64,000 bases of DNA from Portulaca oleracea. Lineage: Eukaryota; Streptophyta; Magnoliopsida; Caryophyllales; Portulacaceae. The first letter of the stretch is position 1. Every line of letters starts with the position of its first letter. The notes below the pieces were generated by a model, which did no database searches, had not been told where the DNA came from, and worked only from the letters and a program-made list of their open reading frames with translations. The DNA lies in NCBI GenBank assembly GCA_029582165.1, contig CM055880.1:6262001-6326000 (forward strand), in the 5' to 3' direction. The position numbers and the translations under genes were made by a program. This document shows positions 11,541-23,144 of this stretch, one piece after another.

Positions 11541-12703
11541 AAACAACAAAACATGACACATCAATACATACCAAGACACCACAAGCAAAGGGAAACAGTG
11601 AATCATCCAAAACTCCTACAAAAAGAAAAAAAAACGCATCCTACTCAAGATCTAAATACAAAAACCATCAAACCATCAATCCGAACAATAAATCTTAGTC
11701 GAGCTCAAATCAAAATTTCTAGAATTGACTCTACATTGCATCAGCTACTCATGCAAGGTCTTTTCTTCATTTTCCCCACAACAATTGCCTATTTCTTTTG
11801 ATCATTTGCATGCAAATTACTCCAAACTTTCGAAATAGCTACCCTTGATTCTTCATGAGTCTCCCTCGAGTTTAGCATCTCCTCTTCAGTAATTTTCGTT
11901 GCCATCTTTAACAATACCGAGGCTTTTGTAAAATTCAAAACTTGTTTAATCATAATCATTGTTGTCAGTATGGGTCTTGCATATATAAAATGTGAAGAAA
12001 TTTTAATGTGACACAACTTTAATTTAACAAATATGTAAGACTGATTTTAAAAAGCTACACAAAAATTTAAGAAAATATTTAAAAATGCACCCAACTTTAA
12101 GAAAATAGGAGAAACCAACTTACCTTACTGATTCCAAAACTTCTTTTATACTTGCACATAGCATATTAAGTTAATAGTTAAGGGTCCATCAATAACTCCA
12201 GTAAGCTATTTATTTTTATAATAAATTTGGTCAATTCATTGGATCCCTATTTCACGAATAGCTACTAATGAGTTTAATATGCCGATATCAAACTATTTAT
12301 GACAAGTATAATCCATCAACAACACAATTTCCTTCATTAGAAAATATTTTGCTTCCACCAATACTTAAATCATTATATAAAGCTAGCATAAAAAATGAAG
12401 ATGGTTAGCACTTTAAATACCACATCTTGACAATAAATTCCAACTAATATATCCCACGTACGTACTAAATGCATACTTTAATTTGCAACAAAAGTAAGAT
12501 CATCCATCCATCCATCCATCCATCCATCCATCCATCAAATATACTTGTTTCTGTTAATTTTGAGCCTCTGGTAAGTATTAAATGTTCATGATTGGAATAT
12601 ATATTATATAATTAGCTTTTAACGAAAAGATTATGATGACCAACTTTATATGAAAGGAAGTTGAGTTGAAAAGGATATATACATATGGTTACATTTTGAT
12701 CAA
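11541..12703. other. Intergenic with a CATC microsatellite
   Basis: A (CATC)n tract lies at about 12500-12536. The remaining sequence is AT-rich, and short open frames on both strands show no family features. Confidence 0.5.
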
Positions 12704-12954
12704 GGGTGTGTTTGGTAGGAACTCCAAGAAAATTTTTCTCGAGGAAAATTTTCCGTGGGAATTTTTCATGGGAGAGATTTCTCTGGGAAAAATTTCCCTT
12801 AGCCACCCCTAAGGGAAATTTTCCGTAGGAAAATGGAGAAAATGGTGGGCCCATCATGAAAACTTTTCCGAAGTCAACCCGCATCTAAACATGGGAAAAA
12901 TAAGTCAACCCAGAAAAATTGACCATTTCCCTAGGGTTATTGACCAACCAAACC
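12704..12954. mobile_element. Tourist-like PIF/Harbinger MITE (family B)
   Basis: It starts GGGTGTGTTTGGTAGGAAC and ends TTATTGACCAACCAAACC, inverted repeats of the GGGTNCGTTTGG class. The interior is nearly the same as 3989-4233, including GGTGGGCCCATC and GTCAACCCGCATCTAAA. Flanks CAA and TAA suggest a degenerated 3-bp target duplication. Open frames inside are artefacts. Confidence 0.7.
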
Positions 12955-14061
12955 TAAGGTGTTTGATAATTGAACTCACATTTGTTTTGTAGTAGAACTA
13001 GGTAATCAAGATGATATCATCTTCTTTTTGCTTTAACCTACAATTTTGCATGTTGTATTAAAGGCTACCCCACCCTCCCTAAAGCAGGCTCATTAAAAAA
13101 AAAAAACTAAAGAAAAAGCTTAGTCAAGATGGTCAAATCATTATTGTTAATTGTTAATAATGCGTATTACCCATCATGTACCATTACTAATTGGTAACTG
13201 TAACATACAAATAATCATAGGTATTGACAACATCGGATCAAAGTCGGATCAGAGATAAGGATTCCCGACTTTTATTCTTATTAATAGTCAGAAGTAAGAT
13301 TGACCTCCAAATTCGATTAATCAGAGGTAACTTGAACCTCTATTTGCGTTTATAATTGAAGATGACTACCTTTAACTTCGACTTGGCTCTGAAATAAGTT
13401 AGACTTAACCGGTTTAATCGAACTTAATCGTGTTCAAGGTTTCTTGAAAGCGGAGGCGAAATATAATTTAGGGTTTTAACTGGCCCGTGACTCATGAACT
13501 ATTATTTTTCTTCAGTTTTATACTTTGACCAGATTTAATAGAACTCAATCGTCCATTATATTCCGAATCGGGCTTTTAATCCAATTTAAACCATTTTTTT
13601 CTCACATTCGAATCGGATTTTTCTATCATCAAATGGTATCAGGCTTGTTTGGAACTCCAAACTTGGATCATAGTATGAGTTCTTTTTAAATTCTTTTTTT
13701 ATTGATTGGTAATTATCTGAAAAAGTCTAGGACAGTCTTTTTTGCAAGGTTTCACATAGGTTTCAATAACTAAAATAGAAAAGAAATTAGTAGAAAGATT
13801 ATAAGTCTAATTCTTCGACAAAGACATTAAGTATCAAATATTTGTCATCTAATACAACAAAATTTGCTTCTTTGGTGGCATTCTATGAGGTTTGCAGTGT
13901 TCACTACAAAAGGTGCAAATGATTTTGTAAGAAGATACCAAGGATGTTTATTCTGTACCATCAACAAAAGCCCAATGCCTATGGCCCATGTTACAATTTT
14001 ATTTGAAGACATTGGGCTCAACATGATCTTGTTGGGTGGAACTAGATGGCACATCCAACGA
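12955..14061. other. Intergenic, no gene supported
   Basis: Opposed open frames at 13845-14067 overlap completely and depend on an inverted pair AGCCCAATG (13969) and CATTGGGCT (14010), so neither looks coding. A CACTACAAAA motif at 13902 has no matching end. Confidence 0.45.
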
Positions 14062-15292
14062 CTTTAAATGGAACAAATCTTAGGGTTATTGGCTCTAAAG
14101 GATGGCCCAAGAAGCAAATTGGCCATTAAAAATTATGAAAATAATGAGGTCTCAAATTGTGAAATATATGTGGACCATTAAGGTTGATGTGACATTATTT
14201 TTTTACAAAATTAATTTTTTTATTTTTTCCGGTCCCTGAAGTTTTACGTTTAAAAATTGTCATGGATTATTCAAGTTGCAACCATGGTTTGTCCCTGAGT
14301 AAACTATGGATTACTATGGTTGCTACCATGGGTTTGACACTGAATGCACCCTTTAATCATTCAAGCACGACATAATTTTAAGAATGGTGGTGCTCCCCTC
14401 CATACATTTTTAGTCATTGCTCTCCCATCAACTTATTTTCATCAATAAATCAAACCAAAAAAAAAAAAAAAGAAAGAAAGAACCAAGTTCCATTATTATT
14501 TTAAACCAAAGAAAGAGAAAAATTACGTATGAAGTTTGTTTTGTAATTTCAAATTAAACATACGTATGTACAAAGCAAGAGTTGGACCAACATTTGGGAG
14601 CATTTGTAGATGAATTGACAAATTGTGAATAGTTCAACTGGACCGGCTACATCACATATATGGGCGCTCTTCATTCCACAACCTAAGAATTCACATCGAG
14701 CATTCCACATTTCAAAAGAGGATGTGAACACTTGACCTTCCATTCTAAGCTAAACACAAAACGATTACAAAATACCAATCCTAGTGACAATACCCTTGCC
14801 TAAAATACTCGCTGCTTGAAATTACAAAACAAATTCTATACGTAACTTTTCTCCTTTTTTGGTTGAAATAAAATGAAACTTGCTTTTTTTGTTAGATTTA
14901 TTGATGAGAATGAGTTGATGGGAGAGCAATAACTGAAAATAGATATGAAGGGGATCATCACCAGAGTTGAAATTATGTCGTGTTTGAATAATTAATGGTT
15001 GCACTCAGTGTCAAACCACAATTACAACTTTAGTAATTCATGGATTACTCAATGACACACCATAGTTACCACTTGAATAATCCATGATCATTTTTTACGT
15101 AAAATTTCTATGATAGTTTAAGAGAAAATAAAATAAAATAATTTTTTTTTTATAAAATTCATATCACGTCAACATTGGTTATTCTTACATATTTTATAAT
15201 TTGGATCTCATTGGCTTCCAAATCCTTCATAGTCAATTTGCCTTTTGGGCCATCCTTTAGAGTCAATAACCCCAAATCTTATCCACTTCAAG
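14062..15292. mobile_element. Foldback element with 0.48-kb terminal inverted repeats (family G)
   Basis: The left arm (14062-14552) and the right arm (14817-15292) are inverted copies along their whole length, for example GGTTATTGGCTCTAAAGGAT on the left against its complement near 15270, and TGTAATTTCAA at both inner edges. The 264-bp core between them is unique. Long terminal repeats around a short core suggest a non-autonomous MULE or foldback element, but I could not define a 9-11 bp target duplication. A single arm of the same family lies at 23145-23962. Confidence 0.75.
14553..14816 (-). other. Unique core of the foldback element, possible captured fragment
   Basis: The core is not part of the inverted arms. 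On the minus strand it holds a 64-codon frame (14549-14743) with balanced, Cys-rich composition (it includes EMWNARCEFLGCGMKSAHIC). This could be a captured host gene piece, as MULEs often carry, but I do not recognise the source. Confidence 0.25.
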
Positions 15293-16125
15293 TGTGAATC
15301 AAATCATTGATTTCCTTAACAGTTAACTTTAAAATAATATTAAATAAAACTTTTGGACGTTAACATGTGTACTTGGAGTGTTAAATAATAATGTATCGAA
15401 CTTTTTATTAATAATAATATACTATACTTTGAGAGTGTTAGATAAAAATGTACTGAACCTTTTTATTTAATAAACAATTAATGTATTTTGAGAGTGTTGA
15501 ACAATTAATGTATTTTGATAGTTCTATGTAGCATGCTCAGGAGATGAGTTGGTAAGGAAAAATTAAAATTTTGACTAAATTATATCACATCGGTAAGTCC
15601 AATTAATCCCATCTACAGAAACTCAGAGTCATCTTTATTTATTTGGAGTTGTTGATATGACATTAATTAATCAAGATTTTTTTTTATCAACTCATCTCCT
15701 CAACCTGTCACTTAGGACCGCCATTGTCAGATTTATTTCGGTTATATGATTGTCCAATACCCTAAAATATAATATGTTATAGTCAAAGAAAAAAATTCTT
15801 TTAACTTTTATTTTTTGAGATTTGATCATGATTCATGCCATTGAACCTTGATGATCTTACGCCATGGCGCACATCACCCCTCGGCTGTTCCCGTTTTCCT
15901 TCATCAACCTCATGACGTTCACGTTACTCCCCACGTCGATGCGCAATCAAATTCACCATTGTGGCTAACACTTCAATTCAGACCCCCATTCTAATCCAAA
16001 TCGTTAACCAATTTTCAAAAACTCAACTGAATTCTTATCTCATCAAAACAAACACAAACACAAACACAAATCCCCCTTCAATCCCGGAATTCTTCGGCTC
16101 TCGATTCTATTATTAGCCCTGCGCC
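15293..16125. other. Upstream region of the methylesterase gene with a small MITE
   Basis: At 15380-15535 there are about three degenerate repeats of a 60-bp unit with TTTGAGAGTGTT and AATGTAT. A 165-bp MITE lies at 15538-15702 with ends CAGGAGATGAGTTGGTAA and its complement. Closer to the gene, 15860-16125 is CA-rich leader-like sequence with no obvious TATA box. Confidence 0.5.
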
Positions 16126-19100
16126 ATGAAATCAGAACCCCCAATTCTTCTTCCTCTAATGAACCCAGCATTTCTGGGTTCGTCCCCTAAAATTCTCGGA
16201 ATGGCTCTGCACACAGCAACGACAACTACCAACGATGATCTTCCCACCACCCGTCTCCTCATTTCTTCCTCCATTGAAGACGATGATCATAATGCCAAGC
16301 CCAGGCCACTTCTCTCTACCGCTTTCAGTTTCGCCGGTGCTTCTTCTTCTTCTTCCTCCGATCAACATGGGATTCAGAATGATAATCTTTCATCGTTTAG
16401 CAGCAATGTCGAACATGCTGCTGCCGAGACTTATTTGATCACTCGCCTTAGTTTGACCCTCGTACGTTATCTGGGGTAATTCTATTTCTTCATGCTTCGT
16501 TTTGGGTATTTTGTGGTTTTTTTTGATCTGGGTTTGTTATCTGGGTTGGAAATCGTGTGGTTTCTTATCTGGGTTTGTTTCTGTGGTTTCCTAAAACTCG
16601 GATGTTTTCAAGAGATTTTGGAGATTTTCATTGTAATTTGAAGGGTATGAATGGTGGGTGTTGAGATCAAACATGGGTACAATTGGGAAACTGAAGAAAA
16701 AAAGATCACACCTGCGAAATGCATAAAAGATTACAATTTGTGAGGAATGGGTTGTGAGCTGTGTAGGAGATGGTTTAATTCATAGTTACGAGGAGCGATT
16801 CCCGGGTCATTAGCCCCAGAATGCCGGTCACTAATTTTAGTCCAGTTTTGACTTGGAGGGCTTGTTCTCAGGATGCGGGTAGCAGGTGTAGGTCGCGTTC
16901 CTGGTAACTATGGTTTAATTCCCTGGTTTGACAATTGTAAATTATTCACTGTTTATAATTTCAATGATTCTTCATCTAGTCAGCTAGTCATGCCCTACCC
17001 CCCAAAAAAATGTTTGTCTAATGTCAACCCGAATCTTATATCAAGCTTGAGGCCCCTCTTAGTTGAGACTAACATGAGTTTTAGTTTCTTTCTGATATGT
17101 TATTTGAAGATGGTGTAGAGTTATACTTTGATATTTTGAGTTTATTTTTGTACCTATGTTGCTAGATGGTCATCACTCATCGCCTATGTTACTTGGATTC
17201 GGGTATGAGTGTTCAATTGTTCGAGGCATGGTGTTTTTTAGGGTGACCGGTAGGGAATTTTTGCGATTGGGTTTAGGTTGTTGTGGTGATATTTTTTATT
17301 CAGTTGCGAGATGTATTGTTTACATGTAGAGATCATCTTTTTATTCCATTGTGCCTGATATATTGTTTACTTGTTTGGATTTAAGTGCAAAGAGTAGTTT
17401 GGTCTAAAGAACATATTTGTTTGGAAGCTTTTCAATGTTGCTTTTTTAAAATGTTAAATGCTAAGGGTAGTTTTGCCTGAAGTTTATTGATTCAGGGAGC
17501 GGTAGAAATCTGCAAGAAGCTAAAAGAATATGTGATAACAGTAGAAATCTAGGGAGCAGCAAACATTGTAGAATTATAGTATGTTGTTAGCTCAATAATA
17601 TAATCATAAAAGGTGTCAACTTTGGTATTTCCAATGCTTGTTGTCCTGTATCCTAGAAACAAACAGGACTAATTAAGGGATTGCTAATCAAATTTACAAA
17701 GCTTAGATGACTTTATTTTCTGAATGTGATCTTCAAACTTTTCGGAGTGGCATTGTGTCTTATCTTTGACTTTATTCAGGGTAGGCTACAGATGGATCAC
17801 AAGGTTTCTCGCCCTTGGTTTTTATGCTTTGCTATTGATGCCCGGCTTCATTCAAGGTTTGCATTGAACTACTCGTCGTTATTGTCTGATTATATTGATG
17901 TTTGTTTCCTCAGCTAGTGTAATTACTATTCTACTCTTTTTGCAGTTGGGTACTACTATTTCTTTTCACGTCGCATACGCAGAAGTATAGTCTATGGTGA
18001 TGAACCTCGGAACAGGTACAGGACCCTTTTCTAGGCACTTGGTAGAATTACTTTGCCTAGGATTTCTGTAATGGAGGTAATGGTTGCTAATTTGCAGGCT
18101 AGATCTCTACTTGCCTAAGAATAACAACGGCCCAAAACCCGTTGTCGCGTTTGTAACAGGAGGAGCTTGGATTATTGGGTGAGTTTATCGGAAACACCTG
18201 TTGTCCATTTTTCGAGTTTGGTTTTTTGGGGTTGGAGATCATCGCCAACTGATTGTGGGCGAATATTTTCACTAAGAGACGGGAGTTTGTGTTTTTCATC
18301 ACTGGTTTTGTATATTATCCTCCACTTTTGAACCAACATGGATAGACCAACTTCAAGTTGGTCCAAACCTAAGAAAAGGTGAAAACGTGTGCAAATCAAT
18401 TAGATAAACCTGAAAATAAACTGATATAGGATAAAATTACTGCTTTCGGTCCCTGTGAGATTCATGCTAATGCTGAATCTCTTGATATTGACTCAGGTTT
18501 ATCTGAAAGTTTCTTCGTATCGTTCTTGATGCAGTTATAAAGCATGGGGTTCTCTCCTGGGTCAGCAATTATCTGAAAGGGACATTATGGTGGCCTGCAT
18601 AGATTATAGGTAAGCCCCTTTTATTAGTAGACATTGGGTATATGTTGGTCCGTTCTGAAATGCTATGATTCACATTCGTTTCTGTAATGTTCTTTTTCGT
18701 GGTGTTTCCAGGAACTTTCCCCAAGGAACAATGAGAGATATGATTGAAGATGCTTCTCGAGGGATTGCATTTGTCTGCAACAATATTGCAGAATATGGTG
18801 GTGATCCTAACAGGTAATAATAACCTACAAATATCTCATCTTGATGGAATAGAAGCAGCAATTGTCTTCGTGGAAAACTGATTAATGCTATAATCCGAGA
18901 TTGATTTACATCTTCCCTGGATTATTTGTAGGATTTTTCTGATGGGACAATCAGCCGGTGCACATATTTCTGCTTGCACTCTCGTCGAACAAGCAATTAA
19001 AGAGGCCAGAGATGAAGACAATCTTTCTTGGAGTGTTTCTCAGATTAAGGCTTATTTCGGGTTTTCAGGAGGGTAATTAAGCAGTTGCACTTGATCCTGG

Positions 19101-20045
19101 TTTTGTCTGAATTTTATGTATTTTGTTTTATACCTTATGTTTTTCGATATCGTTGCAGGTATAATTTGCTAACCCTTGTTGATCACTTCCACAACAGAGG
19201 TTTATACCGTTCCATATTTTTGAGGTACACCCACTATTCGATCATTCTCCCCTATAAATCTGCACCATTAGCCATGATTTTGCTTGCTTGGAGCTAACTA
19301 ATCCCGGGTCACTTCTCAGCATAATGGAAGGGCAGGAGTCATTACGTGTGTATTCTCCTGAAATAGTTGTGCAAGATCCGAATGTCAGAAGTGCACTTTC
19401 ATTACTACCTCGGATAGTCCTTTTCCATGGCACTGCAGATTATTCCATTCCCCCGGATGCCAGGTTTGGATTCTTTCAACTATTACACCGGTTTATTGTT
19501 ATAGTAACGGTCGTAGAGGTAAAACTGCCTATTTCTGGATCTACCCTGATCCCGCAAAAGCAGGATTCACACTGGGAGTTGTTGGTGTTGTTTTACAGAC
19601 ATGTTAGGCACTAGTCAAACAGTGCATTGTATGATACAAAGTGTGTTTTGATGATCCTAACGTTTGTATCTCTCCAGCACAAGTTTTGCAGGAACTCTGC
19701 GGAGACTTGGCGTCAATGCTGACGCAGTACTCTACGATGGAAAGACACATACCGATGTTTTCCTTCAGGTAGGGTTATCTGCCTACATCTGGATCTCCTA
19801 TAACCCTGCAATACTGGGACCCACACTAGGATTATTATCGTTATATTCTAATAAATGTTGATATATTATGCTACGGTATTCAGGACCCGATGAGAGGTGG
19901 AACGGACCAGATGTTTGAAGATTTAGTGGCGGCAGTCCACGCTGGAGACGAGGAAGCCCTTGCGAGGGACGCATCGGCCACTCCAAGACGACGGCTGATG
20001 CCTGAATGTATGCTAAAGCTGGCTACTGCTGTTAGCCCCTTCTAG
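16126..20045 (+). CDS. ICME: Isoprenylcysteine alpha-carbonyl methylesterase, 11 exons
   Basis: The product (452 aa by my splicing) hydrolyses the methyl ester of C-terminal prenylcysteine, reversing the last step of CaaX-protein processing. In Arabidopsis ICME is an ER/Golgi membrane enzyme that affects ABA signalling. Exons: 16126-16475, 17780-17856, 17946-18015, 18098-18178, 18535-18609, 18712-18813, 18932-19072, 19159-19224, 19320-19463, 19678-19768, 19884-20045; all introns are GT-AG and phases agree. Visible features are a Ser-rich N-terminus, the family segment [12 protein letters not shown] near 98-109, a hydrophobic stretch at about 122-143, an oxyanion-hole GGAW at 187-190, the nucleophile motif GQSAG (Ser259), HGTADYS (Asp361) and GKTHTD (His393), so the alpha/beta-hydrolase triad is complete. 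The end [12 protein letters not shown] matches the family. It may instead be an ICME-like paralogue; the N-terminal 90 residues are poorly conserved. The start is the first in-frame ATG after a C-rich leader. Confidence 0.93.
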
Positions 20046-20995
20046 GAATTCTATCTGGGGTTCTGGGTGTGTATGTTCTTTTTTGTTTAAAAAATTTTCG
20101 GGAAACAATGAACAGGAAAAGGCTGTGTAACTCGTCGATGGTGCTAAGTGCTAACTTAAACTTAGCAACCATCTTGTTTTTGTACTGAGATTAGATTCCA
20201 CACTTGTATACATACTGAACATGATCGCGTTATATAACAGATATGTATGTAATCAAACCATTTTGTACCTGGGGATCCTAGCTTGAGAACTGATATGCTT
20301 TACATGGTGATGGAGTGAGCGCTGAGTAGAACATAAAATTTTCCATATTGTGCATACTGAGGCAATATATGTCAGAATGGTTGTCTGAGGTTTGATCCCT
20401 CCTGTATTTTAGAGCCTACAAAAGTTTTTCTAATGCATTCATGGCAATCGAACTTGGACCCGACCTGATTGAGTCTAGATTTTGATAGACTTATCAATTC
20501 AGACAGATGGTTAAGTATTAAAGACCGTGTGTATTTTGGGTGGGGTAATACGTGTTAGGCGTAGTTAGAATTTGGGTAACCATGGGTTAAATGTATTTCA
20601 TTTCGGATCAATGCAAAATATGATACCCGTGATTTTTTTTTTCTCCAAACAAATTTGTTTGTAAATACTCTAATTAGTTCAACCTGTGCTAATTATACAT
20701 GTTGCTTCAACTTAAAATCCTGTAATTTTCGATTAAGCGACTTAGAGTTCAACAAATTCTATAAAACATGATCGATCATCGTTTCATAAGTATCAGTGGT
20801 GCATCAACTGCACTGTTTGTTCATACGTTAATACATAACTACATATGACATATTGCTATCTAGCTCCCATGAGCTTAATTATTGGAGTAGGATAATTGAT
20901 ATGGAAATACAAATACTATAGGTTAAATCATAACTCCATCTTTGATCATATTGATATGCAAAGCTGCTATAACAATATTGCAGCTCAGCTTCTTG
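20046..20995. other. Downstream region of the methylesterase gene, no further gene
   Basis: The first 250 bp are likely 3' untranslated sequence. The rest is AT-rich with no supported feature. The gene ends tail to tail with the small minus-strand gene at 20996-21787. Confidence 0.5.
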
Positions 20996-21787
20996 TTACC
21001 GTCGTAGATCCTCGATCATTTCTTTGCACTCGACTTTCCACTGGATGCCTACGCATGTAACACACCACAAAACTTCTACGTGTTAATGAAACATAAAAAC
21101 TTTTTAATGAAATTGGACTTCAACTGCTTAACTTTCGAGATATACTATTTTTTTTCTATTGAGGAATAATCGCGTTAGCAGGACTATACTGAGGTTTATT
21201 ATTATTGTTGTGGTTTAATTACTGAATAGGTTGAAAGGTTAAGGGGACAAAGCGCCACAATGGAAAAATTCAGAACTGGTGATAGTAACTACCAAGAATA
21301 AAGCAAACCATGAACAAAACCAAAAGCTAAAACGCCAAAATAAAACAAGGAATGATAGGCTAGATTTTAATAGGCATGCTATACTTGGGGTATATTTGTT
21401 AGAATTCTGGAAAATGTTTTATAGAAAACTTCCGCTTTTCCCCTCTCTTTGGAAAAAAGATTTCCTGAGTGCAGGTATAAATAATGAGCTCTATATTAAA
21501 ATTTTCTCATCCACAAAATACAACCAAACATAGAAAGATTTATCAGTTTTTCAAGACAAATAACCTAGCCAAAGGTAACATAAATCTCACGCTTAGTCAC
21601 GCACAAATATTTATAAGAAGCATGTTGAAAGCAAAGTTCAAAAAAAGGTAGTTAGGGCAAATACCTTCTTCTTTGGCTCTCGAGGCTTGTTCTCGGAAGC
21701 CTTCTTGGGGTTGGACCTAGAGGTTGGAGCTTTGGGTGCATTTTCGGAGACCTTCTTGCTAGGTTTCTCAACTTTACCTGACGCCAT
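20996..21787 (-). CDS. Small Lys-rich basic protein, two exons, function unknown
   Basis: Exon 1 (21787-21665) starts with MASGKVEKPSKKVSENAPKA and continues as a Lys/Ser/Pro/Asn-rich tail to PREPKKK, 41 codons, followed by the donor GTATTT. Upstream at 21891-21883 is a strong TATA box (CTATAAATAGGCCCC context), about 96 bp before the ATG, a normal distance. Exon 2 most likely starts at 21040 and ends at the TAA at 20996, giving a 55-aa product ending WKVECKEMIEDLRR. An alternative acceptor at 21048 gives a shorter tail ASSGKSSAKK. The charge pattern resembles a nucleic-acid-binding or chromatin tail, but I recognise no family. The 0.6-kb intron contains a Tourist-like repeat (21387-21565). 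Exon 2 choice is uncertain; exon 1 and the promoter are the stronger evidence. Confidence 0.5.
21387..21565. repeat. Degenerate Tourist-like repeat (family B relative)
   Basis: The ends GGGGTATATTTGTTAGAA and TCAAGACAAATAACC are weak inverted repeats, and the interior has the same order of motifs (GGAAAATGTTTT, GAGCTC before ATT, CATAGAAAGATTTATCAG) as the copies at 2165-2850 and 56447-56662. It lies inside the putative intron of the small minus-strand gene. Confidence 0.4.
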
Positions 21788-21882
21788 TAAAAATATAATC
21801 AAGCTACGTATTTAGCGAAGACGATAGAAGTTTTTTGTATATGAACAAGAAACTTGTATACCTTGTTACCCGAGTTTGGGGC

Positions 21883-21891
21883 CTATTTATA
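21883..21891 (-). promoter_or_regulatory. TATA box of the small basic-protein gene
   Basis: The minus strand reads CTATAAATAGG, a near-perfect plant TATA box, about 96 bp upstream of the ATG at 21787. The transcript would start near 21855. It is the main reason to regard the 41-codon exon as a gene. Confidence 0.55.
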
Positions 21892-21892
21892 G

Positions 21893-22335
21893 CTCTAAAC
21901 TTTAAGCTAAGGTACGTTATCTAGAAGTAGAATCGTTTGGTTCAATACCTAAAAGGAGAGATTTTAATTAATTAATTAATTAAGCATATAGTTAAATTAG
22001 GGTGAGACCAATGTGTTACGCAATCAAATGAATTGATGCTACATGATATGATAAACGATAATGTTTGGATCAGATGCTACTTGTACATGTATCGTTCATT
22101 AATCCTCCAATCAATCAAAGGCTAGTTTCTTCATGGGGCAAATTTTGATGCTAATTACATCTAAATGAAATGCCGAGTTAACTCGTCAATATGTTTGCAT
22201 GGTGATTTGTATGTATGAGTATATATCCATAACATTGATTTGTGAGAATCATTAGAATGGCTTGTTTTGGGTGCCTTAGTCATGTATATATAGATAAAAT
22301 ATGGAAGCCTAAGTATAGGAAAATCCTATCTTCTA
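21893..22335. other. Intergenic; probable copia LTR remnant next to the RNase H fragment
   Basis: The part adjoining 22336 (minus strand TATAATAGAAGATAGGATTT onward) follows a purine tract directly, as the 3' LTR of a copia element should. I could not find its far end. Nothing else is recognised. Confidence 0.4.
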
Positions 22336-22620
22336 TTATACCCCCTCAATCTGTACGGGAGGGGAACGAACAGACAAATTGAATGTTAGAAAGAGAAACT
22401 GACTAGACGACAACCCTTTGGTGAACATATCAACCGACTGAAGCTTAGTAGGGATGTAACGAACAATGAGATCCTCATGTGCAACACGCTTATGAACAAA
22501 ATGGTAGTCAACAGCAATATGTTTACTGCGCTCATGATGACTGAGATTAATAGTAAGGCATGTAGCATTGATGTTGTCACACAACACCTTAGTCGGAGCA
22601 GAGAGAGATACCCAAATCAC
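22336..22620 (-). pseudogene. Ty1/copia pol 3' end (RNase H) fragment
   Basis: The 94-codon frame matches the C-terminal part of plant copia polyproteins: CDNINATCLTINL, then HHERSKHIAVDYHFVHKRV, then RYIPTKLQSVDMFTKGL. These correspond to the CDN...SKHI...YHFVR...ADIFTK motifs of the copia RNase H domain. The catalytic upstream part, reverse transcriptase, integrase and gag are absent. The fragment stops abruptly at about 22620 next to a duplicated CATTCTCAAATAAAAAAGAT (22620 and 22650) and an A-run, so this is a truncated dead copy. Confidence 0.85.
22341..22350 (-). other. Polypurine tract of the copia fragment
   Basis: The minus strand reads ATTGAGGGGG just after the RNase H frame. This is the usual plus-strand priming site immediately before a copia 3' LTR. 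Confidence 0.6.
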
Positions 22621-23144
22621 ATTCTCAAATAAAAAAGATAAACTTCTTTCATTCTCAAATAAAAAAGATAAAAAAAAAAAACAAAATTTGAAAACTCAAA
22701 ATTAACCATACCTAGGGATTGTTTTGTAGAGAGTTTTTTAGGCTCAAAAGCTAGTTTTGTGAGTACTAGTAGCTTTTTAATTTTGGTCAAAAGTCATTTG
22801 AAGTATTTGGTTAATAACTTCCATATTAACATTTTAGACCCAAAAAAATAATTTTCAAAATGCTATTTAAAATAACTTTTTTATAATAGATTTCAAAAAC
22901 AAGTAACTTTACCAAATATTATCCTCACAAACGCCTATTCCAAACAAATTAAGTCAAATAATCAATCAAAACAGCTGAAAAGCTAACAATTTAGTTGCCA
23001 AATATAAGGCCGTAAAAATTCCAATGTTCTTCAACATAAAAAATAATCTAGTTGCTGGTCCAGTAATCGGCCCGAATGAACGTAATGGGCTTTACTGAAA
23101 ATTCGAAGCAAGTACACAATGAGCTTCTTTGGTCATTATATTGA
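22621..23144. other. Intergenic repeat debris
   Basis: It contains the 20-bp direct repeat named at the copia fragment and an AT-rich stretch (22700-22990) with TTTTAGGCTCAAAAGCTAG, possibly an old MITE whose ends I cannot define. No gene. Confidence 0.4.

Noticed and set aside
13902..13911. CACTACAAAA as an end of a CACTA transposon
   Set aside because: No matching TTTTGTAGTG end and no sub-terminal repeats were found at a sensible distance.
13845..14067. Two fully overlapping opposed open frames
   Set aside because: They depend on a short inverted repeat, and neither has motifs or exon signals.
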